DNA of 50,763 nt from Sporosarcina sp. D27 (GCF_000586555.1 NZ_AZUC01000049.1:1-50763); one strand, 5' to 3'. Positions 1-10,079 are shown, numbered from the stretch's first letter. Notes: generated by a model from the sequence alone, not told the origin. Numbers and translations are program-made.

Positions 1-320
1 TGCAGTGTTTATGATCACAATCCGGAGTTTATGAGCGGAATGCAGTGTTTATGATCAAAATCCGGAGATTATGAGCGGAATGCAGTGTTTATGATCGCAA
101 TTCGGAGTTTATGAGCGGAATGCAGTGTTTATGATCACAATTCCGAGTTTATGAGCGGAATGCAGTGTTTATGATCACAATTCGGAGATTAGGAGCGGAA
201 TGCAGTGTTTATGATCACAATTTCAGAGTTATGAGCGGAATGCAGTGTTTATGATCAAAATCCGGAGATTATGAGCGTAATCCAGAGTTTATAATCACCA
301 TCCGGAGTTTATGAGCATTC
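1..320. repeat. Tandem repeat array A, 20-bp register (40-bp dimers)
   Basis: Sixteen consecutive 20-bp half-units fill this stretch without a single indel and the array may run off the left edge of the window. Two half-unit types alternate: one is TGCAGTGTTTATGATCACAA, the other TCCGGAGTTTATGAGCGGAA, so the full unit is 40 bp. The core is TTTATGA followed by TCA or GCG. The last two half-units (281-320) are the most diverged. A 20-bp unit cannot keep a reading frame, so the signal is at DNA or RNA level. It lies upstream of yebE-yebG-purB. See the findings for its relation to three other arrays in this window. Confidence 0.95.
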
Positions 321-488
321 ATCAAGATCTTTTTCAGGTCACAGTAATTTTACTTCAAGCATTTAAATATATGAACACAACTTAACTAACATACCCAGCA
401 TTCGGTTAAACATCCGATTGCATGGAATTCACTTGTAATCACAACGTTTCCCCTGTACCATGTAACATGTAGAATGGAGGGGTGCCAC

Positions 489-1025
489 ATGAATCCTTGG
501 ATAATGGTTTTGATTATCTTTGTGATAAATATTGTTTATGTAACTTTTTCTACCATGCGAATGATTTTAACATTAAAAGGATATCGCTATTTTGCAGCCC
601 TCGTTAGTATGATTGAAGTGGTAGTTTACGTAGTGGGACTTGGGCTTGTATTAGACAGTCTAGATCAAATTCAAAACTTAGTTGCCTACGCACTCGGTTT
701 TGGTTCGGGTGTAGTGGTGGGAACAAAAATTGAAGAGAAAATGGCACTTGGCTATATCACCGTTAATGTTATTACAGATGAGCTTAATAAAGAGCTGGCA
801 TCGATATTACGCTCTAAAGGGTATGGTGTAACAGATTGGGCAGCACATGGATTAGGGGGGAATCGTTCTGCCATGCAGATATTGACCCCACGTAAATATG
901 AGCTCAAACTTTATACTACGATTGCTGAACTTGATCCGAAAGCCTTTATCATATCCTATGAACCGAAAACAATTCGGGGAGGATTCTGGGTCAAGTCTGT
1001 TAAAAGAGGGAAGTTATTTAAATGA
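489..1025 (+). CDS. yebE: YebE-type UPF0316/DUF2179 membrane protein
   Basis: Predicted 178-residue membrane protein of the UPF0316 (DUF2179/DUF5698) family; molecular role unknown. The N-terminal half has about three hydrophobic segments (residues 2-20, 30-55, 62-80) and the C-terminal half is a soluble DUF2179-like domain of about 80 residues. An upstream in-frame ATG at 474 exists, but GGAGGGG sits just ahead of the ATG at 489, so I start there. It overlaps the next gene by ATGA, and the pair lies directly upstream of purB, as in B. subtilis where yebE-yebG head the purine operon. Family assignment is by recognition of sequence and context; function is not inferable. Confidence 0.85.
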   Translation: MNPWIMVLIIFVINIVYVTFSTMRMILTLKGYRYFAALVSMIEVVVYVVGLGLVLDSLDQIQNLVAYALGFGSGVVVGTKIEEKMALGYITVNVITDELNKELASILRSKGYGVTDWAAHGLGGNRSAMQILTPRKYELKLYTTIAELDPKAFIISYEPKTIRGGFWVKSVKRGKLFK

Positions 1026-1216
1026 GCCAACGAAAAACAGTATGGTTTCAAGTTGAAGAGCATGAGACAATCTCAGATTGTATAGACCGTATGAAAGCAG
1101 CAGGTTATGTACCTGCTGGACGTAAGGAAGAACCGTTATTTGAAGAACGTGATGGCAAGTATGTGCCGATTCGCCAGATGATCCAGTTGAAAGGTGTTCT
1201 GGCCGATAGTGAATGA
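1022..1216 (+). CDS. yebG: YebG-type NETI-motif protein
   Basis: Small 64-residue acidic/basic mixed protein with no signal peptide or membrane segment. It matches the YebG family (called NETI motif-containing in Bacillus); here the motif region reads [16 protein letters not shown] around residues 14-29. It begins inside the stop codon of yebE (ATGA overlap), so the two are translationally coupled. The position between yebE and purB is the same as in B. subtilis except that purE and purK are not present between yebG and purB. No biochemical function is known to me. Confidence 0.8.
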   Translation: MSQRKTVWFQVEEHETISDCIDRMKAAGYVPAGRKEEPLFEERDGKYVPIRQMIQLKGVLADSE

Positions 1217-1249
1217 TTTGAGTTGAGGGATCCAAGGGGGAACTAGACG

Positions 1250-2545
1250 ATGATTGAACGGTATACACGCCCTGAAATGGGAGCTATTTGGACAGATGAA
1301 AATAAATACAATGCATGGTTGGAAGTTGAGATTTTAGCGAGTGAAGCGTGGGCAGAGCTTGGAGATGTTCCTAAAGAAGATGTGGAGAAAATCCGAAAGA
1401 ACGCTGGCTTTTCTGTGGAACGAATCCTTGAAATTGAAAAAGAAACGCGCCATGATGTTGTAGCCTTCACACGTGCGGTTTCTGAAACGCTTGGAGACGA
1501 ACGCAAATGGGTCCATTATGGACTTACTTCAACCGATGTTGTGGATACTGCGCTTTCCTATTTATTGCTTCAAGCCAACCAAATTTTACGTGCTGATATC
1601 GTGAGATTCATCGATATTCTTGCTGAAAAGGCGAAAGCTCACAAATACACTGTAATGATGGGACGTACACATGGTGTGCATGCAGAGCCGACAACATTCG
1701 GACTGAAACTTGCATTATGGCACGAAGAGATGAAGCGTAACCTGGAGCGATTTGACGCGGCGGCAGCATCTGTACAGGCGGGTAAAATTTCTGGTGCAGT
1801 GGGTACCTATGCGAACGTCGATCCGTTTGTAGAACAGTATGTATGTGAAAAGTTAGGTCTGACTCCAGCACCTGTTTCTACACAAACGCTACAGCGTGAT
1901 CGTCATGCACAATATCTTTCAACATTGGCATTAATTGCAACATCGATTGAAAAGTTTGCTGTTGAAGTACGCGGACTTCAGAAATCTGAAACTCGTGAAG
2001 TCGAAGAGTTCTTTGCAAAAGGACAAAAAGGTTCTTCGGCAATGCCTCACAAACGCAATCCAATTGGATCTGAAAATATGGCGGGGCTATCACGTCTCAT
2101 TCGAGGATATATGATGACCGCTTATGAAAATGTACCGTTATGGCATGAGCGGGATATTTCACATTCATCCGCAGAACGAGTGATCTTACCGGATGCGACA
2201 ATCGCGCTGAATTACATGTTGAATCGTTTTGGAAACATCATGAAGAACTTGACGGTTTATCCTGAAAACATGAAGCGTAACATGGACCGTACACATGGCT
2301 TGATTTACTCCCAACGCGTGTTGTTGTCTTTGATCGATAAAGGGATGTCTCGTGAAACGGCATACGATACGGTGCAACCTTTGACGGCACAGTCTTGGGA
2401 CGAGCAATGTTCGTTTAAAGAGTTAGTCAAAGGCAACTCAACAATTACGAATCATTTAAGTGATGAAGAAATTGATGAGTGTTTTGACTACAACTATCAT
2501 CTACAGAAGATTGACTTGATCTTTAAGAGAATCGGATTAGCATAA
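1250..2545 (+). CDS. purB: Adenylosuccinate lyase
   Basis: PurB, 431 residues, the normal length. It cleaves SAICAR to AICAR plus fumarate and adenylosuccinate to AMP plus fumarate, in the cytoplasm, in both IMP synthesis and the AMP branch. The fumarase/aspartase superfamily signature [10 protein letters not shown] is at about residues 263-272 and carries the flexible catalytic loop serine; the conserved TSTDVVDT and [14 protein letters not shown] stretches are at about 92 and 137. AAGGGGG precedes the ATG. Upstream are yebE-yebG; downstream comes a bidirectional terminator and a convergent germination operon, so the rest of the purine operon is not here. Confidence 0.97.
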   Translation: MIERYTRPEMGAIWTDENKYNAWLEVEILASEAWAELGDVPKEDVEKIRKNAGFSVERILEIEKETRHDVVAFTRAVSETLGDERKWVHYGLTSTDVVDTALSYLLLQANQILRADIVRFIDILAEKAKAHKYTVMMGRTHGVHAEPTTFGLKLALWHEEMKRNLERFDAAAASVQAGKISGAVGTYANVDPFVEQYVCEKLGLTPAPVSTQTLQRDRHAQYLSTLALIATSIEKFAVEVRGLQKSETREVEEFFAKGQKGSSAMPHKRNPIGSENMAGLSRLIRGYMMTAYENVPLWHERDISHSSAERVILPDATIALNYMLNRFGNIMKNLTVYPENMKRNMDRTHGLIYSQRVLLSLIDKGMSRETAYDTVQPLTAQSWDEQCSFKELVKGNSTITNHLSDEEIDECFDYNYHLQKIDLIFKRIGLA

Positions 2546-2561
2546 TAGAGATTTGAACAAT

Positions 2562-2600
2562 GAAAAAGGTTCCAGCATACATATGCCGGAACCTTTTTTA
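2562..2600. terminator. Bidirectional terminator between purB and gerC-type gene
   Basis: Hairpin AAAAGGTTCC-a-GCAT / ATGC-c-GGAACCTTTT with a short ACAT loop, A-rich on the left and T-rich on the right. It lies between the convergent ends of purB and the germination operon and its right flank contains the stop codon of the minus-strand gene. It can serve both strands. Confidence 0.9.
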
Positions 2601-3716
2601 TTCCATTGCACCTACTGATTTTAGCTGCATGTCCACTTTGACATCAAATTCAAGCTCGGGGTAAATTGCTTTCCAATTGTCTAACGTATCTTTAGTGTTT
2701 AGACGTGTAGCTCGGTATTTTAAACCAAATCCAAAGGGATCTACATTCTTCTCCTGGAGATGAATAAATAAATCCTTCACTTGTTCACTAAACTGTTCAC
2801 CGGACAATTTGCTGTAATGATCAAGCTCTTTAAGTTTTAATAACTTGTTGGATTCGCTAATAACCCCTACGGCTTTAATAGAAATTATAGCTCGAGGTTT
2901 CTCACCGTTCTTCACATCAATTTTATATTTCATCTTCACGCGATCCATAGCAAGCGTAAATTTATAGCCATCATTATCAATTTTGTATCCATAACCTGCA
3001 GCTTCTCTCATGAGAGAATTGTATAATTTCGTGTCTGTCGGTGTTAATACGACTGGTTCTACGCTGTTCTTTAAGACAATGGAGTGGTTCACCGTGAACT
3101 GAGTACCTTCTTCATTTGCTTCAACAATTGGAAGTACGGAACTCTGTCCTTTTGTATCGTAGTCACGACGGAATTCAAACAAAAAAGTCGTCGTTACAAA
3201 TGGGCTCTCAGTCCCTGTTCTGTCAAAGTAGTTATAAAGCGTATTTTCTCCAGCTGATTCAAGTGGTGGCTGCACTCTTAACACATCTTCCGCGCTTGGT
3301 TTTGCCACTAGCACATAGAGAACGAGTTGAAGGTCGCCTCTTCGAACGAAGTAATCCATTAAAGAAAATAAGTCTCCGTGCAGCAAGTCTTCATTTAACG
3401 CAAGGATTTTTGTTTGACTGAAATCCATTACTTTATCGTCTTGTGTTTCCAGAAAACGAATGGTTTCGGCAACGGACTCACTCTCATGCACTAAATAAGC
3501 ATATTCATTTTCTGTAGAGGATTTTAAAGAGGGAATCGGTTTCGCAATTTTTAGAGTAACTCTAAACTTATTGCCAGGATCTTTTGGGGGATCGACCCCA
3601 ATGCCAAGTACGAATGAACGCTTATCCACTCCTTTGTATGCGCATCCAGAAATCGATGAAGTGAGAGCGATTAAAAGAATGGAAAGAATAATAATTTTGA
3701 GCCATTTTGAACTCAT
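2598..3716 (-). CDS. Spore germination receptor C subunit (GerC/GerAC family lipoprotein)
   Basis: 372-residue lipoprotein of the Ger(x)C family, third gene of a gerA-type operon. The N-terminus is a lipoprotein signal: KWLKIIILSILLIALTSS followed by the lipobox ISGC, lipidated Cys at about residue 25. GerC subunits sit on the outer face of the spore inner membrane and are needed with the A and B subunits for nutrient sensing. The body shows the typical start VDKRSFVLGIGVD. It starts inside the stop of the B gene (ATGA overlap) with AGAGAGGTG upstream. Length fits the family (about 370-400). The germinant cannot be predicted. Confidence 0.93.
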   Translation of the reverse strand: MSSKWLKIIILSILLIALTSSISGCAYKGVDKRSFVLGIGVDPPKDPGNKFRVTLKIAKPIPSLKSSTENEYAYLVHESESVAETIRFLETQDDKVMDFSQTKILALNEDLLHGDLFSLMDYFVRRGDLQLVLYVLVAKPSAEDVLRVQPPLESAGENTLYNYFDRTGTESPFVTTTFLFEFRRDYDTKGQSSVLPIVEANEEGTQFTVNHSIVLKNSVEPVVLTPTDTKLYNSLMREAAGYGYKIDNDGYKFTLAMDRVKMKYKIDVKNGEKPRAIISIKAVGVISESNKLLKLKELDHYSKLSGEQFSEQVKDLFIHLQEKNVDPFGFGLKYRATRLNTKDTLDNWKAIYPELEFDVKVDMQLKSVGAME

Positions 3717-4807
3717 TGAGAGGCACCTCTCTTAATAGCCAGCATGGTAAAAAAGAAAACGGCTACAAATATTGGGAGTGAGTAATAGTAATATTTTGTG
3801 TACTGGTAGAGCTCATATTGTGTGAGTTGTACAGTTACCCATAAGCCAATTATTGAGAAAACAAGTACAACTAAAAAAGGTGTTAAATTCTGTTGCTTGA
3901 CTTGCAATGATTTCAATCGGTATATACTTAAAATTAATTTGTAAGAAACGTGCCAATGAATAATTATGCTGACAAAAGCTATTGTCACGAAAAGAAACAT
4001 GAAAATGAAGACGACACGTTCTACAATTCCGAATTTCATACGTACGGCATCTGCAGAAGAAGTCCATGGAAAGATGAATTGATCAATTTGGTCGAAACCT
4101 GAAAGACCAATAGGAATGAAATAAGAAGTAACCAACATGAGCACTCCAAATATACCAATAGCTACTAGGGAGAGGATTGAGATTTTCTGTTTCTCTTTAA
4201 AGTATCGGTTAAAGATGATGAGATTGCTACACCCCAAAAACGTGAAGAAAGTTGCAACCAAAGAGCTGTATTTTGGCATTTGGTTAATGTGCATGATTGA
4301 TAAACTGACTTGGTCCCAGTCCAACTCACTGCTGGAATAGAGCTTAAAAAACATGATAACCCCTATTGGAACCATAAGAATAAAAACGATTTCTAAGGTA
4401 AATAAAACGCTTTTAGATTTGAGTAACACACCAAAGAATACAGTAACTAATATGGATAAGGTAATTGTATAGATAGACATTTCAGGAGTTAGGAACGTAA
4501 TAAGTAAAAATACGGTCATGACGAGAGTGATAGCTCCTGCAACAAACCAAATGAATGCGAAGTAAATCGTCACTGGAATGCGAACCCATGAAGCGGTATA
4601 CGCCTGCAATAGCTCAATCAGGTCCCTTCCTGGAAATTGAATGAAAAACTTTACAGTGATGTACATAAACAGCATTCCAGCTGCAGTCCCTATCAACATA
4701 GAGCCGATAGCGCCGTCAGCAGATTGTACTAGCAAAATACGTGGAACTGGTGTCGTAATAATTGCCATCATACTTGTGAAGATTAAATAATATAAAAAAC
4801 GACTCAC
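3713..4807 (-). CDS. Spore germination receptor B subunit (GerB/GerAB family)
   Basis: 364-residue integral membrane protein with about ten hydrophobic segments, matching the GerAB/endospore germination permease family of the APC fold. In known receptors this subunit binds the nutrient germinant. The start is GTG, forming a GTGA overlap with the end of the A gene, and its stop overlaps the ATG of the C gene, so translation of all three is coupled. The SD ahead of GTG is weak, which fits coupling. As in other gerA operons it would be expected to be transcribed by sigma G in the forespore; I did not find a convincing promoter. Confidence 0.93.
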   Translation of the reverse strand: MSRFLYYLIFTSMMAIITTPVPRILLVQSADGAIGSMLIGTAAGMLFMYITVKFFIQFPGRDLIELLQAYTASWVRIPVTIYFAFIWFVAGAITLVMTVFLLITFLTPEMSIYTITLSILVTVFFGVLLKSKSVLFTLEIVFILMVPIGVIMFFKLYSSSELDWDQVSLSIMHINQMPKYSSLVATFFTFLGCSNLIIFNRYFKEKQKISILSLVAIGIFGVLMLVTSYFIPIGLSGFDQIDQFIFPWTSSADAVRMKFGIVERVVFIFMFLFVTIAFVSIIIHWHVSYKLILSIYRLKSLQVKQQNLTPFLVVLVFSIIGLWVTVQLTQYELYQYTKYYYYSLPIFVAVFFFTMLAIKRGASQ

Positions 4808-6165
4808 TCGCTATTCACCATCTTTTCACTCCGCTTACTTCGCCATCCGATTCTTAAATAGGGCTCGCCAAAGCTGTCTTGGTTTGTAAGGTGGATAATG
4901 AGTAAAAGCGACCCAGATATAAGTCCAACTAAACCAAATAGTGTTGTAAGTAGGATCAGGAACAAGCGTCCAATTCTTACTGCGAATCCAAGTTCGTTCA
5001 TAGGAATAACAAATGTAGAAATCGCAACGATCGCAATGATCATGATGAGAACATTGGAGGCGAGCGAGGCTTCCGTTGCAGCAGTTCCTAAAATCAAGCC
5101 ACCTACTGTCGTAGCGGCAGCGTTTATGGATCTAGGAAGCCGCACACTGGCCTCTGTAAGTAGTTCTACAAAGAACAGCATGATGATGACTTCCATGAAG
5201 GAAGGATAAGGAACACCGATTCTACTTCCTGCCATGGTCAAGGTAAGTTCTGTACGTAAAACTTCCGGAGAATAAGCGGTAAACGCTACATACATACTAG
5301 GCAGTAGTAAACAATTGAGTAGTCCAAACCAACCGAGTAAGGTGTTGTAAAGGGAAATCAAATAAGTATGATAGTTTTCTTCCATCGAAACCATGAAGTC
5401 GAAGAAGATTACAGGTAATACAATCGCATAAGGAGAGTTGTCAACGAGTAATATGATCTTCCCGCCTGTTAAGTTATAGACGATTCGATCTGGACGTTCC
5501 GTAATAATTGATGTTGGAAATAGGGTGAAGCGTCTGCTAGTTAGTCGAACGGCAAGTTCACCTGCAGATTGAATGAGAGGTTCGTCCAAACCATCCAGTT
5601 TTTCTTTAACTCTACGTAATACATCCACGTTCACCTCTTTTTCATCATAAAGAAGGGCGATTGACATATTGCTTTTATCATTTAATTGTTGGGTTTCAAC
5701 ATATAGATTAGGCTGATGGTAATGTTGCCTGACGATGCTAACATTCGTTTCTAAATCTTCACTGAGTGAGAGTTGGGGACCGTGAATGGTTGTTTCAGCA
5801 ATTGTAGGTCCTTGTAATGTATTTCCTAACTTTCTTATTTCGAGAATACTGTAGGTGGAATCCGCATAAACGAGTACAAATCCTGAAGTGAGCATGATAA
5901 GTATTTCATCCGGTTGAGGAGGATCCAATCTATTGGGGAGACCTTGTATGTAAGCACCGTATTTTTGTTCATCGTCCAACTCATAAAAGGGTTTAATGAT
6001 AGATTGTTGCATGGTTAAGCCGTCCACAACAGTCTTCATATAGAGGAGATGGACGTGAGCGTCATCGAGTGTAAGGGGAACGTGCAAGACATCAAAAGAG
6101 GATGGTAGTGCTTCAGATATTAATTTCATGAACGGCGGCATCTCCGGCTTCTTGCTTTCTGTCAT
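4804..6165 (-). CDS. Spore germination receptor A subunit (GerA family)
   Basis: 453-residue GerA-family protein, first gene of the A-B-C operon. The N-terminal part (to about residue 240) is soluble, with the recognisable TSGFVLVYAD and GPQLSLSEDLETN stretches; the C-terminal part has four to five membrane segments and the family motif VPYPSFMEVIIMLFFVELL. GerA subunits form the oligomeric ion channel of the receptor in the spore inner membrane. A GTG eight codons upstream is in frame, but AAGGAGT lies between it and the ATG at 6165, so the ATG is chosen. This operon is the best evidence that the organism sporulates. Confidence 0.95.
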   Translation of the reverse strand: MTESKKPEMPPFMKLISEALPSSFDVLHVPLTLDDAHVHLLYMKTVVDGLTMQQSIIKPFYELDDEQKYGAYIQGLPNRLDPPQPDEILIMLTSGFVLVYADSTYSILEIRKLGNTLQGPTIAETTIHGPQLSLSEDLETNVSIVRQHYHQPNLYVETQQLNDKSNMSIALLYDEKEVNVDVLRRVKEKLDGLDEPLIQSAGELAVRLTSRRFTLFPTSIITERPDRIVYNLTGGKIILLVDNSPYAIVLPVIFFDFMVSMEENYHTYLISLYNTLLGWFGLLNCLLLPSMYVAFTAYSPEVLRTELTLTMAGSRIGVPYPSFMEVIIMLFFVELLTEASVRLPRSINAAATTVGGLILGTAATEASLASNVLIMIIAIVAISTFVIPMNELGFAVRIGRLFLILLTTLFGLVGLISGSLLLIIHLTNQDSFGEPYLRIGWRSKRSEKMVNSE

Positions 6166-6300
6166 CCCAATCCACTCCTTTTTGGTCACGCATATAGTGT
6201 GCTTAGCCTAACCGAAAAAGGAGAATTTTATTCGCGATGAATGATTGAGATGTGAACGTTAGAGGCGCTAAAACAAGGCAATTCATGGCATCAAAGTGTT

Positions 6301-6475
6301 CGAAGTGCTCATAACCCATGAAAAGTGCTCATAAAAGCAGGAAAGTGCTCATAACCCATGGAAAGTGATCATAAAAAGAGGAAAGAGCTCATAACCCATG
6401 AAAAGTGCTCATAAAAGCAGGGAAGTGCTCATAACCCATGAAAAGTGATCATAAAAGCGGGAAAGTACTCTCAAG
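6301..6475. repeat. Tandem repeat array B, 20-bp register
   Basis: Nine consecutive 20-bp units in exact register. Units ending in CCCATG alternate with units ending in AAGCAG, and each carries AAGTGCTCATAA or AAGTGATCATAA. On the opposite strand the core reads TTATGAGCACT or TTATGATCACT, the same core as array A at 1-320. It lies between the start of the germination operon and the end of the methyltransferase gene, both on the minus strand, so it occupies the upstream region of gerA. The rest of 6166-6300 shows no gene. Confidence 0.95.
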
Positions 6476-6494
6476 TTCCAAATCAGTCCCCAGC

Positions 6495-7187
6495 TCAATC
6501 CGCCACACACATCCACCCGCTAAAAAATGTTGTCTGGAAAAATTGAGTGATGTGGCCAAAGCCAGCTTCCCGCAACAGCCCTTCTATCTCATCACCAGTA
6601 ATAAACGACAAGGCACGTACCGTCTTCTCCATCTCCAACACTTGCGCTTCGGACAACGAAGATCGGTCAATCCAGCTTTGTCGCCATAGCCCAAATAATT
6701 CATCGAATGACGGATCATTCCGATTACCTGCCATAGACGCAATTACAAATGGTGCCCCGGGCTTCAGTCTCAACCGAATCTCCCGAAGTAACGTCACTTT
6801 CTCCTCGACGCCATCAATAAAATGCAACACAAGCAAACACGACGCTGCGTCAAATGAGTTTTCTGCAGGCAAATCCCCCGCACTCCCTACGACATAGTCC
6901 ACACGCTCCGTTCCAAATCGTCCTTCCACTTTTACGCGTGCTTCTTTCAGCATAGGTTCAGAAGGATCCACCGCAGTAAACGCCCAAGTCGGATTGTGCT
7001 CCGCAAACTCCAGCAATTCATTGCCACCACCTGCACCAATGACCAAAACTTCGGAATTCTCTCCTGCACGTCTTCGAAGAGCTGTATTCGAAAGCCGGAC
7101 GAGCCCATCATAGGTCGGCAGTGTTCTGCGGATTCCTCTATCGTATTCTGTTGCTGTATCTACATCGAATGTTAGACGTTCTGTCAA
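6495..7187 (-). CDS. Class I SAM-dependent methyltransferase
   Basis: About 230 residues, small-molecule type Rossmann methyltransferase. Motif I VLVIGAGGGNELLEFA binds SAM; the following acidic strand end AVDPSEPML and the motif LPAENSFDAASCLLVLHF are in place. Substrate unknown; similar to YqeM/UbiE-like proteins. The open frame reaches a GTG at 7256, but that has no ribosome binding site, whereas AGGAG lies ten bases before TTG at 7187 and the family usually begins near the FDVDTATEYDRG segment, so I prefer TTG 7187. It stands alone, divergent from yerA. Start choice is uncertain; family assignment is firm. Confidence 0.85.
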   Translation of the reverse strand: MTERLTFDVDTATEYDRGIRRTLPTYDGLVRLSNTALRRRAGENSEVLVIGAGGGNELLEFAEHNPTWAFTAVDPSEPMLKEARVKVEGRFGTERVDYVVGSAGDLPAENSFDAASCLLVLHFIDGVEEKVTLLREIRLRLKPGAPFVIASMAGNRNDPSFDELFGLWRQSWIDRSSLSEAQVLEMEKTVRALSFITGDEIEGLLREAGFGHITQFFQTTFFSGWMCVAD

Positions 7188-7324
7188 TGAAATCACACTC
7201 CTAAAAGTTCTCTCCACTAAATTTTCGCTACGGACATAGCCAGTTCCTTCATTCACTATCTATTCACACTTTCCAAGCTATGGTAGGATAAATGTAGCAA
7301 AAGATGATAAAGGAGACGATCTCA

Positions 7325-9043
7325 ATGTGGAACGCGGAAGAAATCGCTTCGCAACTTGCCGTCATTGACGGAAAAGAAGCACCGGATTTAATCATCACGA
7401 ACGCCACGTACTTACATTCTGTTTTAAAACAGTGGAAAACAGGTACGATTTGGATCAAACAAGGTCGCATTCTCTATACAGGTGAGCGTATGCCAGTAAT
7501 GACTGAAGGCGCTGAACTGATCGATGCGACAGGCAAATGGATTGTCCCTGGATACATAGAACCGCATGTACACCCCTTTCAATTATATAACCCGGAAACG
7601 TTCGCTCAATTTGCTGCGCAACACGGGACGACAACGTTTTTATCGGACAACTTAATGCTACTCATGTCGATCAACCAACAGCAAGCCTTCACGTTACTCG
7701 ACCAATTGAAACAGTTGCCGTTTTCCTTCTACTGGTGGGCACGCATGGATTCGCAAACGAATTTGCGGAACGAAGCTGAAGTCTTTGCCCCAGAAAAAGT
7801 CGCGGAATGGCTGAAGCGTGACGACGTGCTTATGGGGGGCGAGCTAACAGGGTGGCCGAGGTTATTAAAAGGCGATCCTGTCATGACAGCCTCGCTCCAA
7901 AAAGCGAAGCAGCTCGGTAAAAAAGTCGAAGGACATTTTCCAGGCGCATCTGAACGCACACTTGCCCGCATGCGGCTGCTTGGCGTGAATGGGGACCATG
8001 AATCTATGACGGCGGATGAAGCGGAAGCGCGGTTGTTGCAAGGCTATGCCGTGACACTCCGAGAATCGTCTATTCGCCCGGACTTGAGACCGTTGCTCGA
8101 AGGCATTCTCGAAAAAGGGCTCAATGTATTCGACCATCTGATGATGACAACAGACGGATCTCCACCGCTGTTCCACGAGGATGGTGTGATGGATAAATGC
8201 ATCCGAATCGCATTAGAAGTCGGTGTCGATCCAATTGATGCGTACCAAATGGCTTCCTATAACATCTCAAGGTACTATGATATCGACGAATTACATAGTG
8301 TAATAGCACCGGGACGTTTTGCAACATTGAACTTTTTATCGGACATTCGCGAACCGAACCCGACAGACGTGTTATCTAAAGGAATTTGGTTGAAGCGTGA
8401 TGGACAAGCGTGTATCGAATTCAACAAAGCAGATTGGTCAGTATTCCCGGAATTCGCACCCGATTTCGATCTCACGTTAGAAGATTTAATGGCAACGGAA
8501 CCAATCGGCATCGATATGCTAAATGATGTCATCACGAAGCCCTATGAGACAACTGTCGATTTGTCCGCTGAGCAATTGGCAGGAGATCATGATGAGTCGT
8601 TCCTTGCGCTCATTGACAGAGATGGAAAGTGGCGGGTGAATACGGTCATTAAAGGATTCGCACGCTCTGTGCAAGCTCTCGCATCTTCCTATTCCAACAC
8701 GGGAGACATTATTTTAATCGGGAAAGACAAGAACGAAATGCTTCGAGCGTTCGGTCATCTGAAAAAACTAGGCGGAGGAATTGTCCTCGCTGAAAATGAT
8801 GGGATTCTATGCGAATTGCCACTATCAATAGGCGGCAGTCTGTCCGATCAACCTATCGAAACTTTGCGCGAACAAGAACGTGTATTCAAGCAAGAATTAC
8901 GAGACAGAGGGTACGAAAAAGGGGACGCTGTTTACAGTTTACTTTTCCTACAGTCCACCCATTTGCCGTATGTCCGTGTGACTCAACTAGGTGTTGTAGA
9001 TGTAATGAGAAATAAGGTTTTAATACCCATGACAGAACGATAG
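7325..9043 (+). CDS. yerA: Adenine deaminase-family amidohydrolase (YerA-like)
   Basis: 572-residue metal-dependent amidohydrolase, close in length and layout to adenine deaminase (Ade) and to B. subtilis YerA. The metal-binding HxH is in VPGYIEPHVHPFQL (about residue 80), followed by GHFPGA, HESMTADEA and the C-terminal segment with LPLSIGGSLSD, which corresponds to the Ade C-terminal domain. Deamination of adenine to hypoxanthine is the family reaction; YerA proteins have not, to my knowledge, been proven to use adenine. AAAGGAG precedes the ATG at 7325; the in-frame ATG at 7304 lies ahead of that site. Position before yerB-yerC-pcrB matches B. subtilis. Confidence 0.88.
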   Translation: MWNAEEIASQLAVIDGKEAPDLIITNATYLHSVLKQWKTGTIWIKQGRILYTGERMPVMTEGAELIDATGKWIVPGYIEPHVHPFQLYNPETFAQFAAQHGTTTFLSDNLMLLMSINQQQAFTLLDQLKQLPFSFYWWARMDSQTNLRNEAEVFAPEKVAEWLKRDDVLMGGELTGWPRLLKGDPVMTASLQKAKQLGKKVEGHFPGASERTLARMRLLGVNGDHESMTADEAEARLLQGYAVTLRESSIRPDLRPLLEGILEKGLNVFDHLMMTTDGSPPLFHEDGVMDKCIRIALEVGVDPIDAYQMASYNISRYYDIDELHSVIAPGRFATLNFLSDIREPNPTDVLSKGIWLKRDGQACIEFNKADWSVFPEFAPDFDLTLEDLMATEPIGIDMLNDVITKPYETTVDLSAEQLAGDHDESFLALIDRDGKWRVNTVIKGFARSVQALASSYSNTGDIILIGKDKNEMLRAFGHLKKLGGGIVLAENDGILCELPLSIGGSLSDQPIETLREQERVFKQELRDRGYEKGDAVYSLLFLQSTHLPYVRVTQLGVVDVMRNKVLIPMTER

Positions 9044-9053
9044 GAGAGCCACT

Positions 9054-10079
9054 ATGAATGTAACGAAAGTACTTTTTACGGCATTACTCGTTGGACAGGT
9101 TTTACTCGTTGGCTGTTCAAAGGATAAAGAAGAGTTGCCACAAACAGAAGTCGAAGCGGGAGAATCAGTTGAGACCGTTGCACAACCAACCGCTCCGTTT
9201 ACAGGAATGGCAGTGGAATCTGCAGATCTACGGCCAATTCTTGCAACTATCAATAATCACCCGCTTGCTCGTCCACAATCCGGGTTAAGTCAGGCGGACG
9301 TCGTTTATGAAGTGTTTGCAGAAGGGAATATCACCCGGCTGCTTGCTCTCTATCAAAGCCAACTTCCTGAGGAAATCGGACCGATTCGAAGCGCACGTGA
9401 TTATTTCATCGAAATTGCAGATGGATTGGATGCTTTCTATATCGCACATGGATACAGTCCTGATGCACACGCGTTATTGACTGCGGGAGTTGTAGATAAC
9501 ATCAATGGCATGCAGTATGACGGATCTTATTTCGTCCGCTCCCAAGAGCGTAAAGCGCCACATAACTCATACATTTCAAAAGAGCATATCGAACAAGCCA
9601 TGGAGGATTTATCGATCGACTCTGAAATACGGGAAGTACCAACGCTTTCGTTCCATCCGGACGCTGATAGTGCTAAACTAGGAGAGATTGCATCGACAAT
9701 TGTTGTCGGTCACCCAGACCCAAATTTCACAAGCACGTATACATTTGACCCAGAAGCTAAAACGTATGAGCGTTCAGTCAATGGAATCATTACGACAGAC
9801 AAAGCCGACGACAAAAAGGTAACTCCTGCGAATATCGTCGTCATGGAAGCCCCTTATACAACCATTGACGCAGAAGGAAGACAATCGTTGGATTTAACAA
9901 AAGGCGGACCTGCTATTTTGTTTCAGAATGGCGTCGCGCTTACACTCGAATGGAAACAGATCGATGGCGTGATTACACCTGTACAGAACGGGGTACCTGC
10001 AAAATTAGTACCAGGTCAGACGTGGTTCCATATCGTTCATGAACAAGCGATTGGCAACACGACAACCTATACCCCTTAA
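9054..10079 (+). CDS. yerB: DUF3048 lipoprotein YerB
   Basis: 341-residue lipoprotein: signal KVLFTALLVGQVLLVGC with lipobox LVGC near residue 22, then an acidic linker, then the DUF3048 domain starting at TGMAVESADLRPILATINNH. The conserved ARPQSGLSQADVVYEV and GPIRSARDYFIE stretches are typical of YerB. It is exported and lipid-anchored; the function is not known to me. It follows yerA by 10 bases with GGAGAG ahead of ATG, and precedes yerC, as in B. subtilis. Confidence 0.9.
   Translation: MNVTKVLFTALLVGQVLLVGCSKDKEELPQTEVEAGESVETVAQPTAPFTGMAVESADLRPILATINNHPLARPQSGLSQADVVYEVFAEGNITRLLALYQSQLPEEIGPIRSARDYFIEIADGLDAFYIAHGYSPDAHALLTAGVVDNINGMQYDGSYFVRSQERKAPHNSYISKEHIEQAMEDLSIDSEIREVPTLSFHPDADSAKLGEIASTIVVGHPDPNFTSTYTFDPEAKTYERSVNGIITTDKADDKKVTPANIVVMEAPYTTIDAEGRQSLDLTKGGPAILFQNGVALTLEWKQIDGVITPVQNGVPAKLVPGQTWFHIVHEQAIGNTTTYTP

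Noticed and set aside
1..320. CRISPR array
   Set aside because: No unique spacers: every 20-bp half-unit is a repeat, and there are no cas genes nearby. The same holds for arrays B, C and D.
321..488. Purine riboswitch ahead of yebE-purB
   Set aside because: Looked for the conserved purine-aptamer blocks and found none.
6200..6260. Sigma-G promoter for the germination operon
   Set aside because: A GAATA-like and a CACACTA-like element exist on the minus strand but are about 27 bases apart, too far.
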